NCBI GenBank assembly: GCA_922989275.2
Contig: OV277870.1
Location: 26,804,742-26,868,741, forward strand
DNA from: Gari tellinella
Lineage: Eukaryota; Mollusca; Bivalvia; Cardiida; Psammobiidae
DNA length: 64,000 nt
Direction: 5' to 3'
Both the position numbers and the translations under genes were made by a program. Below are positions 54,060-64,000 of the stretch, one piece after another (positions within the stretch are counted from its first letter, which is position 1; each line of letters begins with the position of its first letter). A model generated the notes under the pieces. The model did no database searches. It saw only the letters and a list, made by a program, of their open reading frames with translations, and was not told the DNA's origin.

Positions 54060-55190
54060 CTTAATACTACTTTCCACTTATTTTATGCTCATACTTTCTT
54101 TAACGAGAATCCATGCTTAATACTACTTTCCACTTATTTTATGCTCATACTTTCTTTAACAGAATCCATGCTTAATACTACTTTCCACTTATTTTATGCT
54201 CATACTTCCTTTTATCAGAATCCATCCTTTATACGTAACTTTCCGCTTATTTTATGCTCATACTTTCTTTTATCAGAATCCATCCTTAATACTACTTTCC
54301 ACTTATTTTATGCTCATAATTCCTTTTATCAGAATCCATCCTTTATACTACTTTCCACTTATTTTATGCTCATAATATCCTTTATCAGAATCCATCCTTT
54401 ATACGTAACTTTCCGCTTATTTTATGCTCATACTTTCTTTTATCAGAATCCATCCTTAATACTACTTTCCACTTATTTTATGCTCATAATTCCTTTTATC
54501 AGAATCCATCCTTTATACTACTTTCCACTTATTTTATGCTCATAATATCCTTTATCAGAATCCATCCTTTATACGTAACTTTCCGCTTATTTTATGCTCA
54601 TACTTTCTTTTATCAGAATCCATCCTTAATACTACTTTCCACTTATTTTATGCTCATAATTCCTTTTATCAGAATCCATCCTTTATACTACTTTCCACTT
54701 ATTTTATGCTCATAATATCCTTTATCAGAATCCATCCTTTATACGTAACTTTCCGCTTATTTTATGCTCATACTTTCTTTTATCAGAATCCATCCTTAAT
54801 ACTACTTTCCACTTATTTTATGCTCATAATTCCTTTTATCAGAATCCATCCTTTATACTACTTTCCACTTATTTTATGCTCATAATATCCTTTATCAGAA
54901 TCCATCCTTTATACGTAACTTTCCGCTTATTTTATGCTCATACTTTCTTTTATCAGAATCCATCCTTAATACTACTTTCCACTTATTTTATGCTCATAAT
55001 TCCTTTTATCAGAATCCATCCTTTATACTACTTTCCACTTATTTTATGCTCATACTTTCTTTTATCAGAATCCATCCTTTATACTACTTTCCACTTATTT
55101 CATGCTCATACTACATGTACTACTTTCCACTTATTTTATGCTCATACTTCCTTTTTTCAGAATCCATCCCTTTTATCAGAATCAATCCTG
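54060..55190. repeat. Tandem array built from the exon-1 start-codon segment (~57-bp monomer, 170-bp higher-order unit)
   Basis: About 20 tandem copies of a ~57-bp unit containing tatcagaatccatcc and cttattttatgctcata. On the minus strand each unit reads GGATGGATTCTGATAAAAGG..., the same bases that begin exon 1 (MDSDKRKYEH). Between 54,231 and ~54,911 three variant monomers form a 170-bp higher-order unit repeated four times almost identically (atacgtaact recurs at 54231, 54401, 54571, 54741, 54911). In the minus direction each unit would encode a 15-codon reading frame (MDSDKRKYEHKISGK, stop). Plus-strand ORFs of 201 and 111 codons here are artefacts of the repeat. Confidence 0.9.
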
Positions 55191-55199
55191 AATACTACA

Positions 55200-55735
55200 A
55201 ACTTCTACTGACCTAATGCTTATTCTTCATGCACAATTGGTACCAAAATATTTTAAACAATAACTAATGCCTAAGAGCTTAAACTGTGTTGACTGCTCCC
55301 AGAAATGAAACACCAGAGTATCTTAATTCATATATAGAACAAAGATCATAGCATTCCACTTTCAGAGTACTGATCCCACACAATTTGCGGGGTACACGGA
55401 TACTTCACCAAACCATCCCATTATCTTTTTTTCCACCTAATTGATTGACTTTTTAATCTCCTATTTCTACCTATTGAACTTATTAAACCACTTTCCCATT
55501 CATCTATAAAATTACAGATTCTTGCCAGAAAAGCACATCAAGGTAATTCTTCTGTCTCTCCTTGTGTGAATTCATCAGTTTAACGTCTCAGTGTATACCA
55601 CTTCAGCCAATTAAGAATCGTTTGTAATATATATTGCACACCATTCAACATTGCAAACCATGCAGACCAGAATTTAATTTCCTAAAACTTTATGCCATCA
55701 AGTCTTCCATGGTCTGCACCATTTGCTAAATCCAA
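55200..55735. other. Upstream flank of the gene
   Basis: Unique AT-rich sequence between the start-codon array and the next repeat. No clear TATA box or CpG cluster that I could assign as promoter. Confidence 0.4.
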
Positions 55736-55738
55736 ACC

Positions 55739-56800
55739 AAGGCTCCAAATAAGGGGAGTATTTCACAAAATAAAATCTATATTTCTGCATTAAACATTAA
55801 CCCTAAGTTGTTAATACTCATTCGAATTGTCTCTTTGAGACGATTCTAATGAGTTGTAACATCATAAAGTTTAGTGCTAAATTAAGTGAGAAAATATTGG
55901 ATTTATTCAGTTAACTCCTCCTCTTAGATTGGAACCCAAATGCCAAACACCAAACTACTGTTGAATTTAAAGGGTAAACGATCCCAGACAATCAGAGGCA
56001 ATGAAGGCATCCAAAAATTAACGCTTTCCAACCGATCTCTCCATTTCAAAGAACTCAAAAACCCCTTCTTGAAATTTCAACTGCATATGTTTTTGTTTTA
56101 TCTCTAGTTCTGCAATTACAGTAAAGCCTCGCAATTACAACCACCAGGGCTACAGATAACATGGAGTAAATTGAATAAATCCAACATTTTCTCAATTATT
56201 TCAGCACCAAATCCTATGGTGTGACTGACTCATTAGAATCGTCTCTTCGAGATGATTCTAATGAGTAGTCACACCATAGGGTTTAATTCTGAAATAAAGA
56301 TTTTAGTTTTTGAAATACTCCCCTTATCTGGAGCCATGTACAAACCTCTGCAATTATTTAACACAGGCAACCGTTCCCAGACAGGTAGGTCTAATTTTCC
56401 AAGTAGTTCTAAAAGCATTTAACAAAGTTTAAGACCTCAAACAATATTTCATGCTTCCTGCTGTTGGCAGTTATAGTTTCATTTGTTTAAGCTACCCCGT
56501 TCTAAAATAGCACACAACAGAGAATGGAATGCATAATTCCTAGGAAGGAAGGGTTATGTAGCATTAATGAGAATATGAATTTGTTAGGAAAGTCAGAGCT
56601 CCAGATAAGGGGAGTATTTCAAAAAAAGGTTTTTATTTCTAGATTATAATTTTTTTTAATCCCTATGGTGTGACTACTCATTAAAATTGTCTATTCGAGA
56701 CAATTCTAATGAGTAGTCACATCATATGATTTGGTGCTGAAATGAGCGTGAAAATGTTGGATATATCGATTACCTAACTCCCCCTTATCTGGAGCCCTGA
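55739..56800. repeat. Three CCAGATAAG-type palindromic elements
   Basis: Copies at 55,739-55,932, 56,144-56,338 (best preserved) and 56,596-56,800, each with the tactcatt(a)gaatcgtctc core and complement. Confidence 0.82.
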
Positions 56801-56972
56801 AAGGTCTTTCAGACTGTGAGTACCAGCTTTTAACTGGTTCCTATCCATTTACCACATAGCCTATAATTCTAGTATTGAAAAATGCAGATTGAAAGCAAAA
56901 CAGACGGTGCTCTAAGGCTCATTCTACTTTACTTTCAGCCTGCTCCATTTTAGCTACCTTCTGCTAATTAAA

Positions 56973-57174
56973 GTACAATCAAACTTCGATATCTCAAACT
57001 CGCTTAACTCGAACTATCCAATAGTTCGACACATGAACTGCATTATTTCATGCTCAGTCAGGGTGAATTAACATACCCATATTTCAAAGTTAAAATGTGG
57101 CTAAGCCACATTTTAACTTTGAAATACGGGTATTTTCGATTTAACTGAGTTCCAGATATTGAAGTTTGACTGTA
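56973..57174. mobile_element. ACAGTCGAACTT palindromic element nested in a TTAA-hairpin element
   Basis: tacaatcaaacttcgatatc ... gatattgaagtttgactgta. The flanks ccttctgctaattaaag and cagaaaatatttcttatgat rebuild the hairpin arm. Confidence 0.85.
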
Positions 57175-57282
57175 CAGAAAATATTTCTTATGATACATAT
57201 TTATGGCTGTATATTATAAATTGATAATATTTTGTTCAGTGGAGGAAAAATTAAATGCATAAAAATGTGTATTTCAATGGAC

Positions 57283-57474
57283 AGGGCTCCAGATAAGGGG
57301 TAGTTTTCTGAACAAATTCAACATTATCTCACTCATTTCATCACCAAACCTTATGGTGTCACTACTCATTAGAATCGTCTCGAAGAGACGATTCTGGTGA
57401 GTAGTCACACCATAGGGTTTAAAGCAGAAATAAAGATTTTAGTTTTTGAAAAACTACTCTTATCTGGAGCCCTG
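57283..57474. mobile_element. CCAGATAAG-type palindromic element
   Basis: cagggctccagataaggggt ... tcttatctggagccctg, perfect core cattagaatcgtctcgaaga. Confidence 0.86.
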
Positions 57475-57769
57475 ATGGAGCAAAGGATTAAATGCTGAAA
57501 CCCAGAAGAAATAATTATAATATCCTTTGCAAACAATCGGACCCAGATCATGATCAAGACCAACGAATCTACCTGAGCAGGATCCAAACTTTGTCCTTTG
57601 GATCTTGTTTCAATAATATACAGTTATCTTTTATATAAATTACCCTTAATAGTTGAAACTCATTTGGCCAAAATTACCCCTACTAAAATCAAAGTTAATT
57701 TGAAATACAGGTATGTTCGACTTAAATGAGATTGAGTACATCAACTTATACGGAAATGGTAAGTTTGAT

Positions 57770-58074
57770 TTAAAGATATTTCCTCAGTCCATTGATGGAG
57801 CCCCCCATTGTTCCCAATAGGTGTGGTAAAGCATGAAGCACAAGCTGCCAGCGGGTATACCAATCTCAGTTTACCTGGTGAGGACCAGATAAACTCATGC
57901 TAGAATAGCTTTTCAATCGTTTTTTCTAACCAAACTATCAAATATAAAGGTCGGGTCTCACATGAGACGCTTTAGTTGTTCTTTGCTTCCTACATGTCCA
58001 CAGACCCATGCTTTTTGGAAGGAATTTGTCTGGCAAGGCATTATGACCGAAAGGTCATCAGGAGATGTCTTTAA
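57770..58074. mobile_element. 305-bp TTAA element with AGATA/TGTCT termini
   Basis: Second copy of the 51,412 family: ttaaagatatttcctcagtc ... atcaggagatgtctttaa. Confidence 0.8.
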
Positions 58075-58235
58075 CGCGAGTTTGAAGTATCTAGTTCCAA
58101 GTGTAATTTGAAGGTTGCAACAATTTCAGAATTCCAGCAGCTGACATTTTTAGCAGTTAGATGATATTTTCAGAAGACAGTCATTATAAATTTTGTGTTG
58201 AAAAAGTTAATTATCCTACACTGAATAAGGAAACA

Positions 58236-58745
58236 TTAACTCTTTGCATGCTGGGTAATTTTTTCGTCTGCACCAATTGTCGTCTGCTGATGTTCTAAAA
58301 GTAGAATTTTCTAAATTTCTTTCAAAACATGGTCGGAGTGTCAAATAGTTTGGACCCTGATGAGATGCCGCATTATGCGGCATCTCATCTGGATCCAAAC
58401 TGTTTGCTAAAAGGCAATCACTGTGGCAGATATTCCTGCCGCTAGCGCGCAAAGATTCAAAATTTTAATAAAAAGGTAGACTGATTTACAAACACCCACT
58501 ATATCTCTGCACACATCGACAATAACTCTTACCATGCTAGCGGCGGATATTTGCCACAGTGATTACCTCTACAAACAGTTTGAATCCAGATGAGACGCCG
58601 CGTAACGCGGCATCTCATCAGGATTTAAACTGTTTGACACCCTAACCCTGCTTTGCATAGAAATTTAGAAAATACTATTTTTAGAACAGATGCAGACGAC
58701 AATTTTAACAGACGTAAAAAATTACCCAGCATGCAAAGCAATAAA
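58236..58745. mobile_element. Two CATGCTGGGTAATTT-family elements, opposite halves
   Basis: 58,236-58,457 forward and 58,528-58,743 reversed, each with the ggatcctgatgagatgccgc / gatgagacgccgcgtaacgc cassette and complement. Confidence 0.82.
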
Positions 58746-58868
58746 TGCATAGGGAAACTATTTCTATTTTATGCGTAGATAATGTTTGGTGAATATAGAT
58801 ATGCAGAGATAAAGACCTTATGACAGCACAGAAAATGTACAGTCAAACTTGCCTTAACCCACTGAACC

Positions 58869-59081
58869 TTAACCCTTATCCTGCGGTGATATTGTCTGCT
58901 TTGAAATTTTCATCTGCAAAGTTTGTTAAATGTAGATATATACCTTTTTTAAGTAAACAAACCTAAAGACGAGTGTCAAACAGTTTGAATTCAGATCAGA
59001 CGCCGCGTTACGCGGCGTCTGATCTGGATCTAAACTCTTTGCAAAAATCAATAAAGTCACGACCAGCAGGCAAAGGATTAA
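58869..59081. mobile_element. TTAA element with GATCAGACGCCGCG cassette, nested
   Basis: TTAACCCTTATCCTGCGGTG ... cagcaggcaaaggattaa; perfect palindrome agacgccgcgttacgcggcg. It lies between the arms of a further element (acagtcaaacttgccttaac / gtcgtaagtcaaaactt). Confidence 0.82.
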
Positions 59082-59499
59082 CAGCCAGGTCCTTAATGAA
59101 ACGCCGTATGACAAAAACGGTCGTAAGTCAAAACTTTACAATACATCTAATTTCTGATTTTTCAATCAAGTAACATCTCTTTTGGAATAGCTTTTTCAAG
59201 ATAATTCCAAAGAGATGTCACAAGACAGGATTAGATGGAGAAATTAGATGCATTTTATAGTTTTGAATTACGACCACTTTTATCCTATGATGTTTCATTA
59301 AACAGGCCCCAGGAGCATACTAGGCATTGACAAACTGTTAGGAATACACTTGTCCTATAAAAATGCAGACTCAGATCAGAGGCTCGATCCTTATAAGCAT
59401 AGCCCTCTAATAAGGTTCAGCACTGTTTGTTATTTTGCAAAAATAATTTTTAAAAACCCCAAAATCAAACAAGCAATGGGTTTTGTAAAACACAAAAGC

Positions 59500-60320
59500 C
59501 CTATATAATTTAGCCAGCAGCATGTTCCATAATGTAATGCTTATCTACAAAAGAATAGGCCAAAAGTCAAGGTCACATGGTAAAAACACTGGTTTAGTTG
59601 AAAGGTCTTAACAGAAGAACAATATATTCGAAGTATGGAAGCCCTATGCCTATTTTTTTATTCAAAGTTATAGACATTTAAAGAATTTTGCAAAAGTAGG
59701 TCAAAAGTCCAGGTCAATGTTACAAGGTCAAACTGTTGGCATTATTTGAAATGTATTGACAAAAGGAAGGCACATGCCAAGTAAAAAAGGCCAATTTGCA
59801 GTTGTGCCAGAGTAATAGCCAAGGTTAAGATTTTTGGTTAAAGTTAAAGTTTGACTAAATAGGTCAAAGGTCAAGGTCACAAGCTGAAATCACTGGTATG
59901 GTTGGAAATGTCTAAACACGAGAAAGATACATAACAAACATTGGAATCTTAGACTTATTGATTCAAAAGTTAAAGTATTTTAATATTTTTACAAAAGTAG
60001 GTCAAAGGTAAAGGTCAAAGGTAAAGGTCAAAGTCACAATGAAAATAATGTTGGCATGGTTTGATCACTTGTATGGTTGGAAAGGCCTTAATACAAGAAA
60101 GACACATACTATACATAGGGAAGCTCTAGGCTTAATTTGGTTCAAATGTTATAGGCATTTAAAGATTTTAACAAAATTAGATTAAGGTCAAGGCCAATGT
60201 CATTAAGGCAAAAATGTTGGCAAGGAAAAGTCTTGAAACATGCAAGCCAAAGACATACTATGAAAGCCATATTATCCAGAAGTGCAAAAGTTACAACTAT
60301 AAGGTTAAGATTTTGTGATA
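59500..60320 (+). repeat. Degenerate AGGTCAAAGGTCAAGG tandem repeats
   Basis: About four poorly conserved ~200-bp units, each with aaagtaggtcaaaggtaaag, cttggtatggttggaaa and acaagaaagacacata variants, ending in (acag)n at ~60,325. Pearl-like; no ORF. Confidence 0.65.
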
Positions 60321-60649
60321 CAAACAAACAGACAGACAGATAACCTGGCACTTTCAGCTATGGAAATCATGATGCTCAATCATCAGAAGTTATATAGATA
60401 ATAATAAAGAACACCCACGCTGATATGACAAAGACAGTAAATCTTGAACTGCAAATAAACAGGGGTCTCTTTTTTCTGTACAAGCAAACCTTTGTTAATC
60501 AATTATTCAACAGAAGCTGTAATTACATGAGTATATTGAATCAAGGTCTATCCTAGAGGAAAAATTGCAACCTATACAAGAAAGGAGTTATGCAGAAAGT
60601 TTTTAGCATTATATACTCTTTTCCTGCATTTAAAGAAGCACCTAGTTCT

Positions 60650-60835
60650 TAACCCTTTACCTCATAGCCTGTTTCTCGATTTGAAGGCAAGTGACCACTT
60701 AAAGCAGGTTGAAAGTAAAGCAGAATGCGCCCTAAGGCGCATTCTGCTTTACTTTCAACCTGCTTTAAGTCAGTATATGCTAGTATATAAGTAATATTTC
60801 TAATTGTACATGTTCATGCCTGTATATTTACATTC
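60650..60835. repeat. TTAA-hairpin element, right end lost
   Basis: Perfect core aaagcagaatgcgccctaag / gcgcattctgctttactttc. Confidence 0.8.
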
Positions 60836-61556
60836 ACCCTGTAAAGTCTCTATGTAATCGTATTAAAAATATGCAGGTCGATTGTGAGAATGAGTGAGAA
60901 AATGATGAATTTGTTCCGTTTACTCCCTCTTATCTGGAGTACCGTAAGGGTGGAAAGAGTTAGTCCACCATCTAGATTATAATTATACCCCTTATACATA
61001 GAGGTGAATCATAATATCTGATAGTAAAGTTCTCCTGAAACTGGGTCTATTCACATAATTAATCCTAATCAAACAATTTATAAAGACAGGCATATGCACA
61101 GGTGCATGATAGTTTACACTAATTACTGCAAGTACTTAAAAGAATTTGAAAGGGCAAAAGATGCACTTCCAGATACATGCTTAACTGTTATAATTGGCTG
61201 AAGAGCTGTGTTTAAGTGTCAGGACTCCCGATAAAAGGGAGTAAACTGAACAAATCCAACATTTTCTCTTTTTTTTGAGACAATTCTAATGAGTAGTGAC
61301 ACCATAGGGTTTTAAGCAGAAATAAAGATTATAGTTTTTGAAATACCCCCTTAAGTTATTAATCTCAAGCTGACTGAGGGTGGCGCCTGGCTTGCTCCAT
61401 TCACAGATATGATACAGGCTATCTCCTGACAATTACAGAACAAACAATTCATGGCTAAAACTAAACAACACAAAACACTCACTTGGCTAGCAGCTAGAAC
61501 AGTCAAACCTGAGGCAGTTCAACAACTGAGTGAGGAAGCATAGCAAGACTGACAGC

Positions 61557-62039
61557 TTAACCCATTACCCCATAACCTGTTTCTTATATTGAATATAGGT
61601 GATTATTTAAAGCAGGTTAAAAGTAAAGCAGAATGCGCCTTTAGGCGCATATTCTGCGCCTTAAGGCGCATTCTGCTTTACTTTCAGCCTGCTTTAAACT
61701 ATATTATCTGCTAGAATATAGAAAATATTTCTTTTGATTCTTATTTGTAACAGCATAAATTGGAACTATTTTCATCAGTGGAGAAATAAATTAAAGCGGT
61801 AAAAAGTCGTATTTATGGGGGAATGGGTTAACCCTTAGAAATTATTCCATAATTATGCCTTTTTACACATTTAATTTATTCCTGCACTGAAGAAAACAGT
61901 TTCATTTTATACAGTAATGATATTCAAAACATTTCCTATATCCAAGAAGATGGTAGCTTAGAGCAGCTAGGCTGAAAGTAAAGCAGAATGCACCTTAAGC
62001 CTTGTGGTCATCAGTCTTTTAAAATGGGATAAAGGGTTA
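61557..62039. mobile_element. Two TTAA-hairpin elements sharing one TTAA
   Basis: 61,557-61,831 (275 bp, with a duplicated loop gcgcctttaggcgcatattc) and 61,828-62,039 (short palindrome) abut with a single TTAA. Confidence 0.8.
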
Positions 62040-62059
62040 AAATAGGAGAAAAGAAATAC

Positions 62060-62410
62060 TGCAGGAAACTCAGTTATTATAAATGCAACATAAGAAATAT
62101 TTCCTATATCTTAGCATATGGTAATTTAAACCTTTGAACCCTAAGTCCCGCATATAGGCGTCTTTTTCAAACAGTGTACATGTGAATAGTACACTTGTTC
62201 TATGCAAACAGTGAAGACCCTGATCAGGGTCTTCACTGTTTGTCATAATGCTAAACATTGACAAAAACAACCCTTAAAAGTCAGAAATGGACTAGACTAA
62301 AACAGAAACTGGAATTGTTCATTTGAAGTTTCAGGGAGGAAAGAGTTAAAGAAGACTGAAAGTAAAGCAGAATGCTTCAATGGAATGCTCTAAAAGGCAT
62401 TTCTATTGAG
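62060..62410. mobile_element. TTAA-hairpin element with nested TTAA element
   Basis: agaaatatttcctatatctt...ggtaatt|TTAA and TTAA|agaagactgaaagtaaagcag flank the CCCTTTGAACCC-family insert 62,126-62,350, which has itself lost most of its palindrome. Confidence 0.8.
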
Positions 62411-62714
62411 GGGAAAGGGTTATATTAGATTAATTTAGCAACATTCAAAATCAGCATGATGGCTCAATCATGCATTTAAAGTCAATTTAGGGATTACGCA
62501 TATTTTTCATAACTCCATTCTAGAGGAGTATCTTAATGATAAAATCCTCATGTCTCCACTAAACCATGGTATGTTAAATTGTTAACCCATTACCCCATAA
62601 ATAAGCCTTTTTACCCCTCCAATTAATCCCTCCACAGAAAAAGAATAGTTCCAATTTATACAGTTGTTAATGTTTGACAATAGTAATAAATTCAATATTC
62701 TAGCAGTTGGTAGC

Positions 62715-63270
62715 TTAAAGGGACTCGCAACCGGATGGTGTACTTGTCAAAATAAAATAAAATACTCAAATTATAATTATAAAAAGCAAATTTGTGGCAT
62801 TATTTGGCTTCTGACATTAAAAAAATATGATCAGTCCAAAAAAAGTCTCAAGAATCGTCACCGAATCTTAGATTTTTAGATATTTTCCATCGTTTTTCTA
62901 TACCGACTAGTAGACGGTATAGTTGTTGTTGTTGCTTCTCTACACGGGCTTAGACATAAACACGAGCCGAATTACGAAGTTGTATGCACTTTCGATAGCT
63001 ACACATTGAAATACGTTAAATCGATCCGAGATAAACGGATAGTTCCGTGGTCCATTGGTCTAAGCGGTTTCCCCTATTTTGCCTTCTGTCCGCCAATGCC
63101 GGGGCCCCGGGTTCGAATCCCACCAGAGACCAATATTTTTTTTTATTGAAATACATTTTTTTAAACAGAATTTCTTATCCTAAACTAATTCTTTACCATT
63201 TATATAAGCGTTTGACACATATTTACAAATTACTATTTTTAATGCACCATCTGGTTGCGAGTCGCTTTAA
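62715..63270. mobile_element. TTAA-flanked (piggyBac-like) non-autonomous element carrying a tRNA-like module
   Basis: TTAA|AGGGACTCGCAACCGGATGG ... ctggttgcgagtcgct|TTAA: inverted termini, TTAA target duplication, 548 bp between. It sits at the internal TTAA of a TTAA-hairpin element (tagc|TTAA and TTAA|agcaggctgaaagtaaag). No transposase. TTAA duplication is characteristic of piggyBac transposases; that this family was mobilised by one is inference. Confidence 0.82.
63041..63144 (+). ncRNA. tRNA-like Pol III module inside the TTAA element
   Basis: An A-box-like tggtccattggtctaagcgg and a perfect B-box ggttcgaatcc, with 3' gagacca able to pair with 5' tggtc, then a run of nine T at 63,136-63,144 as a Pol III stop. 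The D- and T-stems do not pair well, so I call it tRNA-derived rather than a working tRNA. Confidence 0.5.
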
Positions 63271-64000
63271 AGCAGGCTGAAAGTAAAGCAGAATGTGCCA
63301 GTACTCGTTAAAACAATCTTATTCTGATTAGCAGTCACAATATTTATGGTTTTGTAGAGATGACAAGAAAGTTAGCTTAAATGTTGCACATTTTTAATTT
63401 TGCTCCGTCTTATCTCCAGCCCAGGTCTAGCTGCATGCAGCACATGTTTATTGTCATTATTTGCATACTGAGCATAGTTATCTTTATATTCTGTTAATTA
63501 TGAGGGAATTCTTCATTTTGATTTGAACCAGATATTAACTAAAATAATGTTCAATCTCTGCATGTGAATCGTATATTACAAAATATTTCCTTTCAAATGC
63601 AGTAAGGACATAGATCGTGAACAGAGATTCCATTTGTCTTACCCTCTAAGGATGGGCATATCCCATTATAACGATTATTTGAACTGATAGCCCACAGATT
63701 TTACACCTCTTTCTATCTCTAACTTTCCAAAGAATGTGGATTTTATGCAATCTAAACTGACAAGATCAACCTACGTAAACTTTGAATCCTTAGAATAATA
63801 GACTTCTCAATTAATATCATCTATTTCGATTCTGACACAACACTCCTTCCATTCTTAATTTGCAGATATAACTATCCCAGAAACAAACAGTTAAGATCCT
63901 GATCAGATGCCGAGTAACTCGGCATCTGATTAGCATCTAAACTGTTTGCAAATGTCTCGACAATTTTCCTCCCACATTTAAAGGGATTTAATCTAGACTG
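63271..64000. other. Right end of window
   Basis: Unique AT-rich DNA with the remaining part of a hairpin core (63,271-63,300) and one isolated shared-cassette palindrome at ~63,888-63,952 (cctgatcagatgccgagtaa / actcggcatctgattagcat). Confidence 0.5.

Noticed and set aside
54060..55190. CRISPR array
   Set aside because: Repeats are contiguous ~57-bp monomers with no unique spacers and no cas genes.
53940..55211. Plus-strand ORFs of 201 and 111 codons
   Set aside because: They are translations of the start-codon satellite; the frame is open only because the monomer is close to a multiple of three and lacks stops on that strand.
63041..63132. Functional tRNA gene
   Set aside because: The B-box is perfect but the D- and T-stems do not pair well and no anticodon arm is clear; it is more likely tRNA-derived sequence in a mobile element.

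Overview
This is nuclear DNA from an animal, most likely a bivalve mollusc (possibly a dreissenid-type mussel; the taxon is inferred from repeat content and is not proven). It is AT-rich, packed with short palindromic transposons, and carries one large intron-rich gene. I see no bacterial operons, viral genes, rRNA or CRISPR array, and no long transposase or reverse-transcriptase ORF.

The one gene I can support runs on the minus strand from about 54,058 (start) down to 3,903 (stop). I reconstructed it by hand as 17 exons with GT/AG borders. Every exon-exon phase agrees, and the summed coding length is 4,995 nt (1,664 residues plus stop), an exact multiple of three. The protein has an acidic N-terminal extension (residues ~1-328), a helical segment like the N-terminus of vertebrate AFAP1/AFAP1L1, tyrosine and proline-rich SH2/SH3 ligand motifs (YDDI, YEIP, PPPLPPRK), PH domain 1 (~667-760), a basic/Ser linker, PH domain 2 (~899-1005), a long acidic/Ser-Thr region, a coiled coil (~1313-1382) and an acidic tail with a 38-residue tandem duplication. 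The order PH-linker-PH-coiled coil identifies it as an actin filament-associated protein 1 (AFAP1) family adaptor, which links Src-type kinases to F-actin. It is more than twice the usual ~730-820 residues of the family.

Region by region: 1-3,900 is downstream flank with hairpin elements. 3,903-20,000 holds the 3' two-thirds of the coding sequence in short introns, apart from a 2.9-kb composite repeat at 13,384-16,336. 20,000-46,300 holds four exons in long introns made almost wholly of nested miniature elements and pearl/Helitron-like arrays. 46,300-54,058 holds the N-terminal exons. 54,060-55,190 is a tandem array whose monomer is a copy of the start-codon segment of exon 1. 55,200-64,000 is upstream flank, again repeats, including a TTAA-flanked element that carries a tRNA-like Pol III promoter.

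The most unusual features are: (i) the start-codon satellite; (ii) an intron made almost wholly from a miniature element, whose terminus appears to supply the 5' splice site; (iii) about ten palindromic element families, several sharing one interchangeable central cassette (CAAACAG...GATCAGACGCCG palindrome) inside unrelated termini; and (iv) repeated nesting of TTAA-type elements inside the TTAA of one abundant hairpin family.
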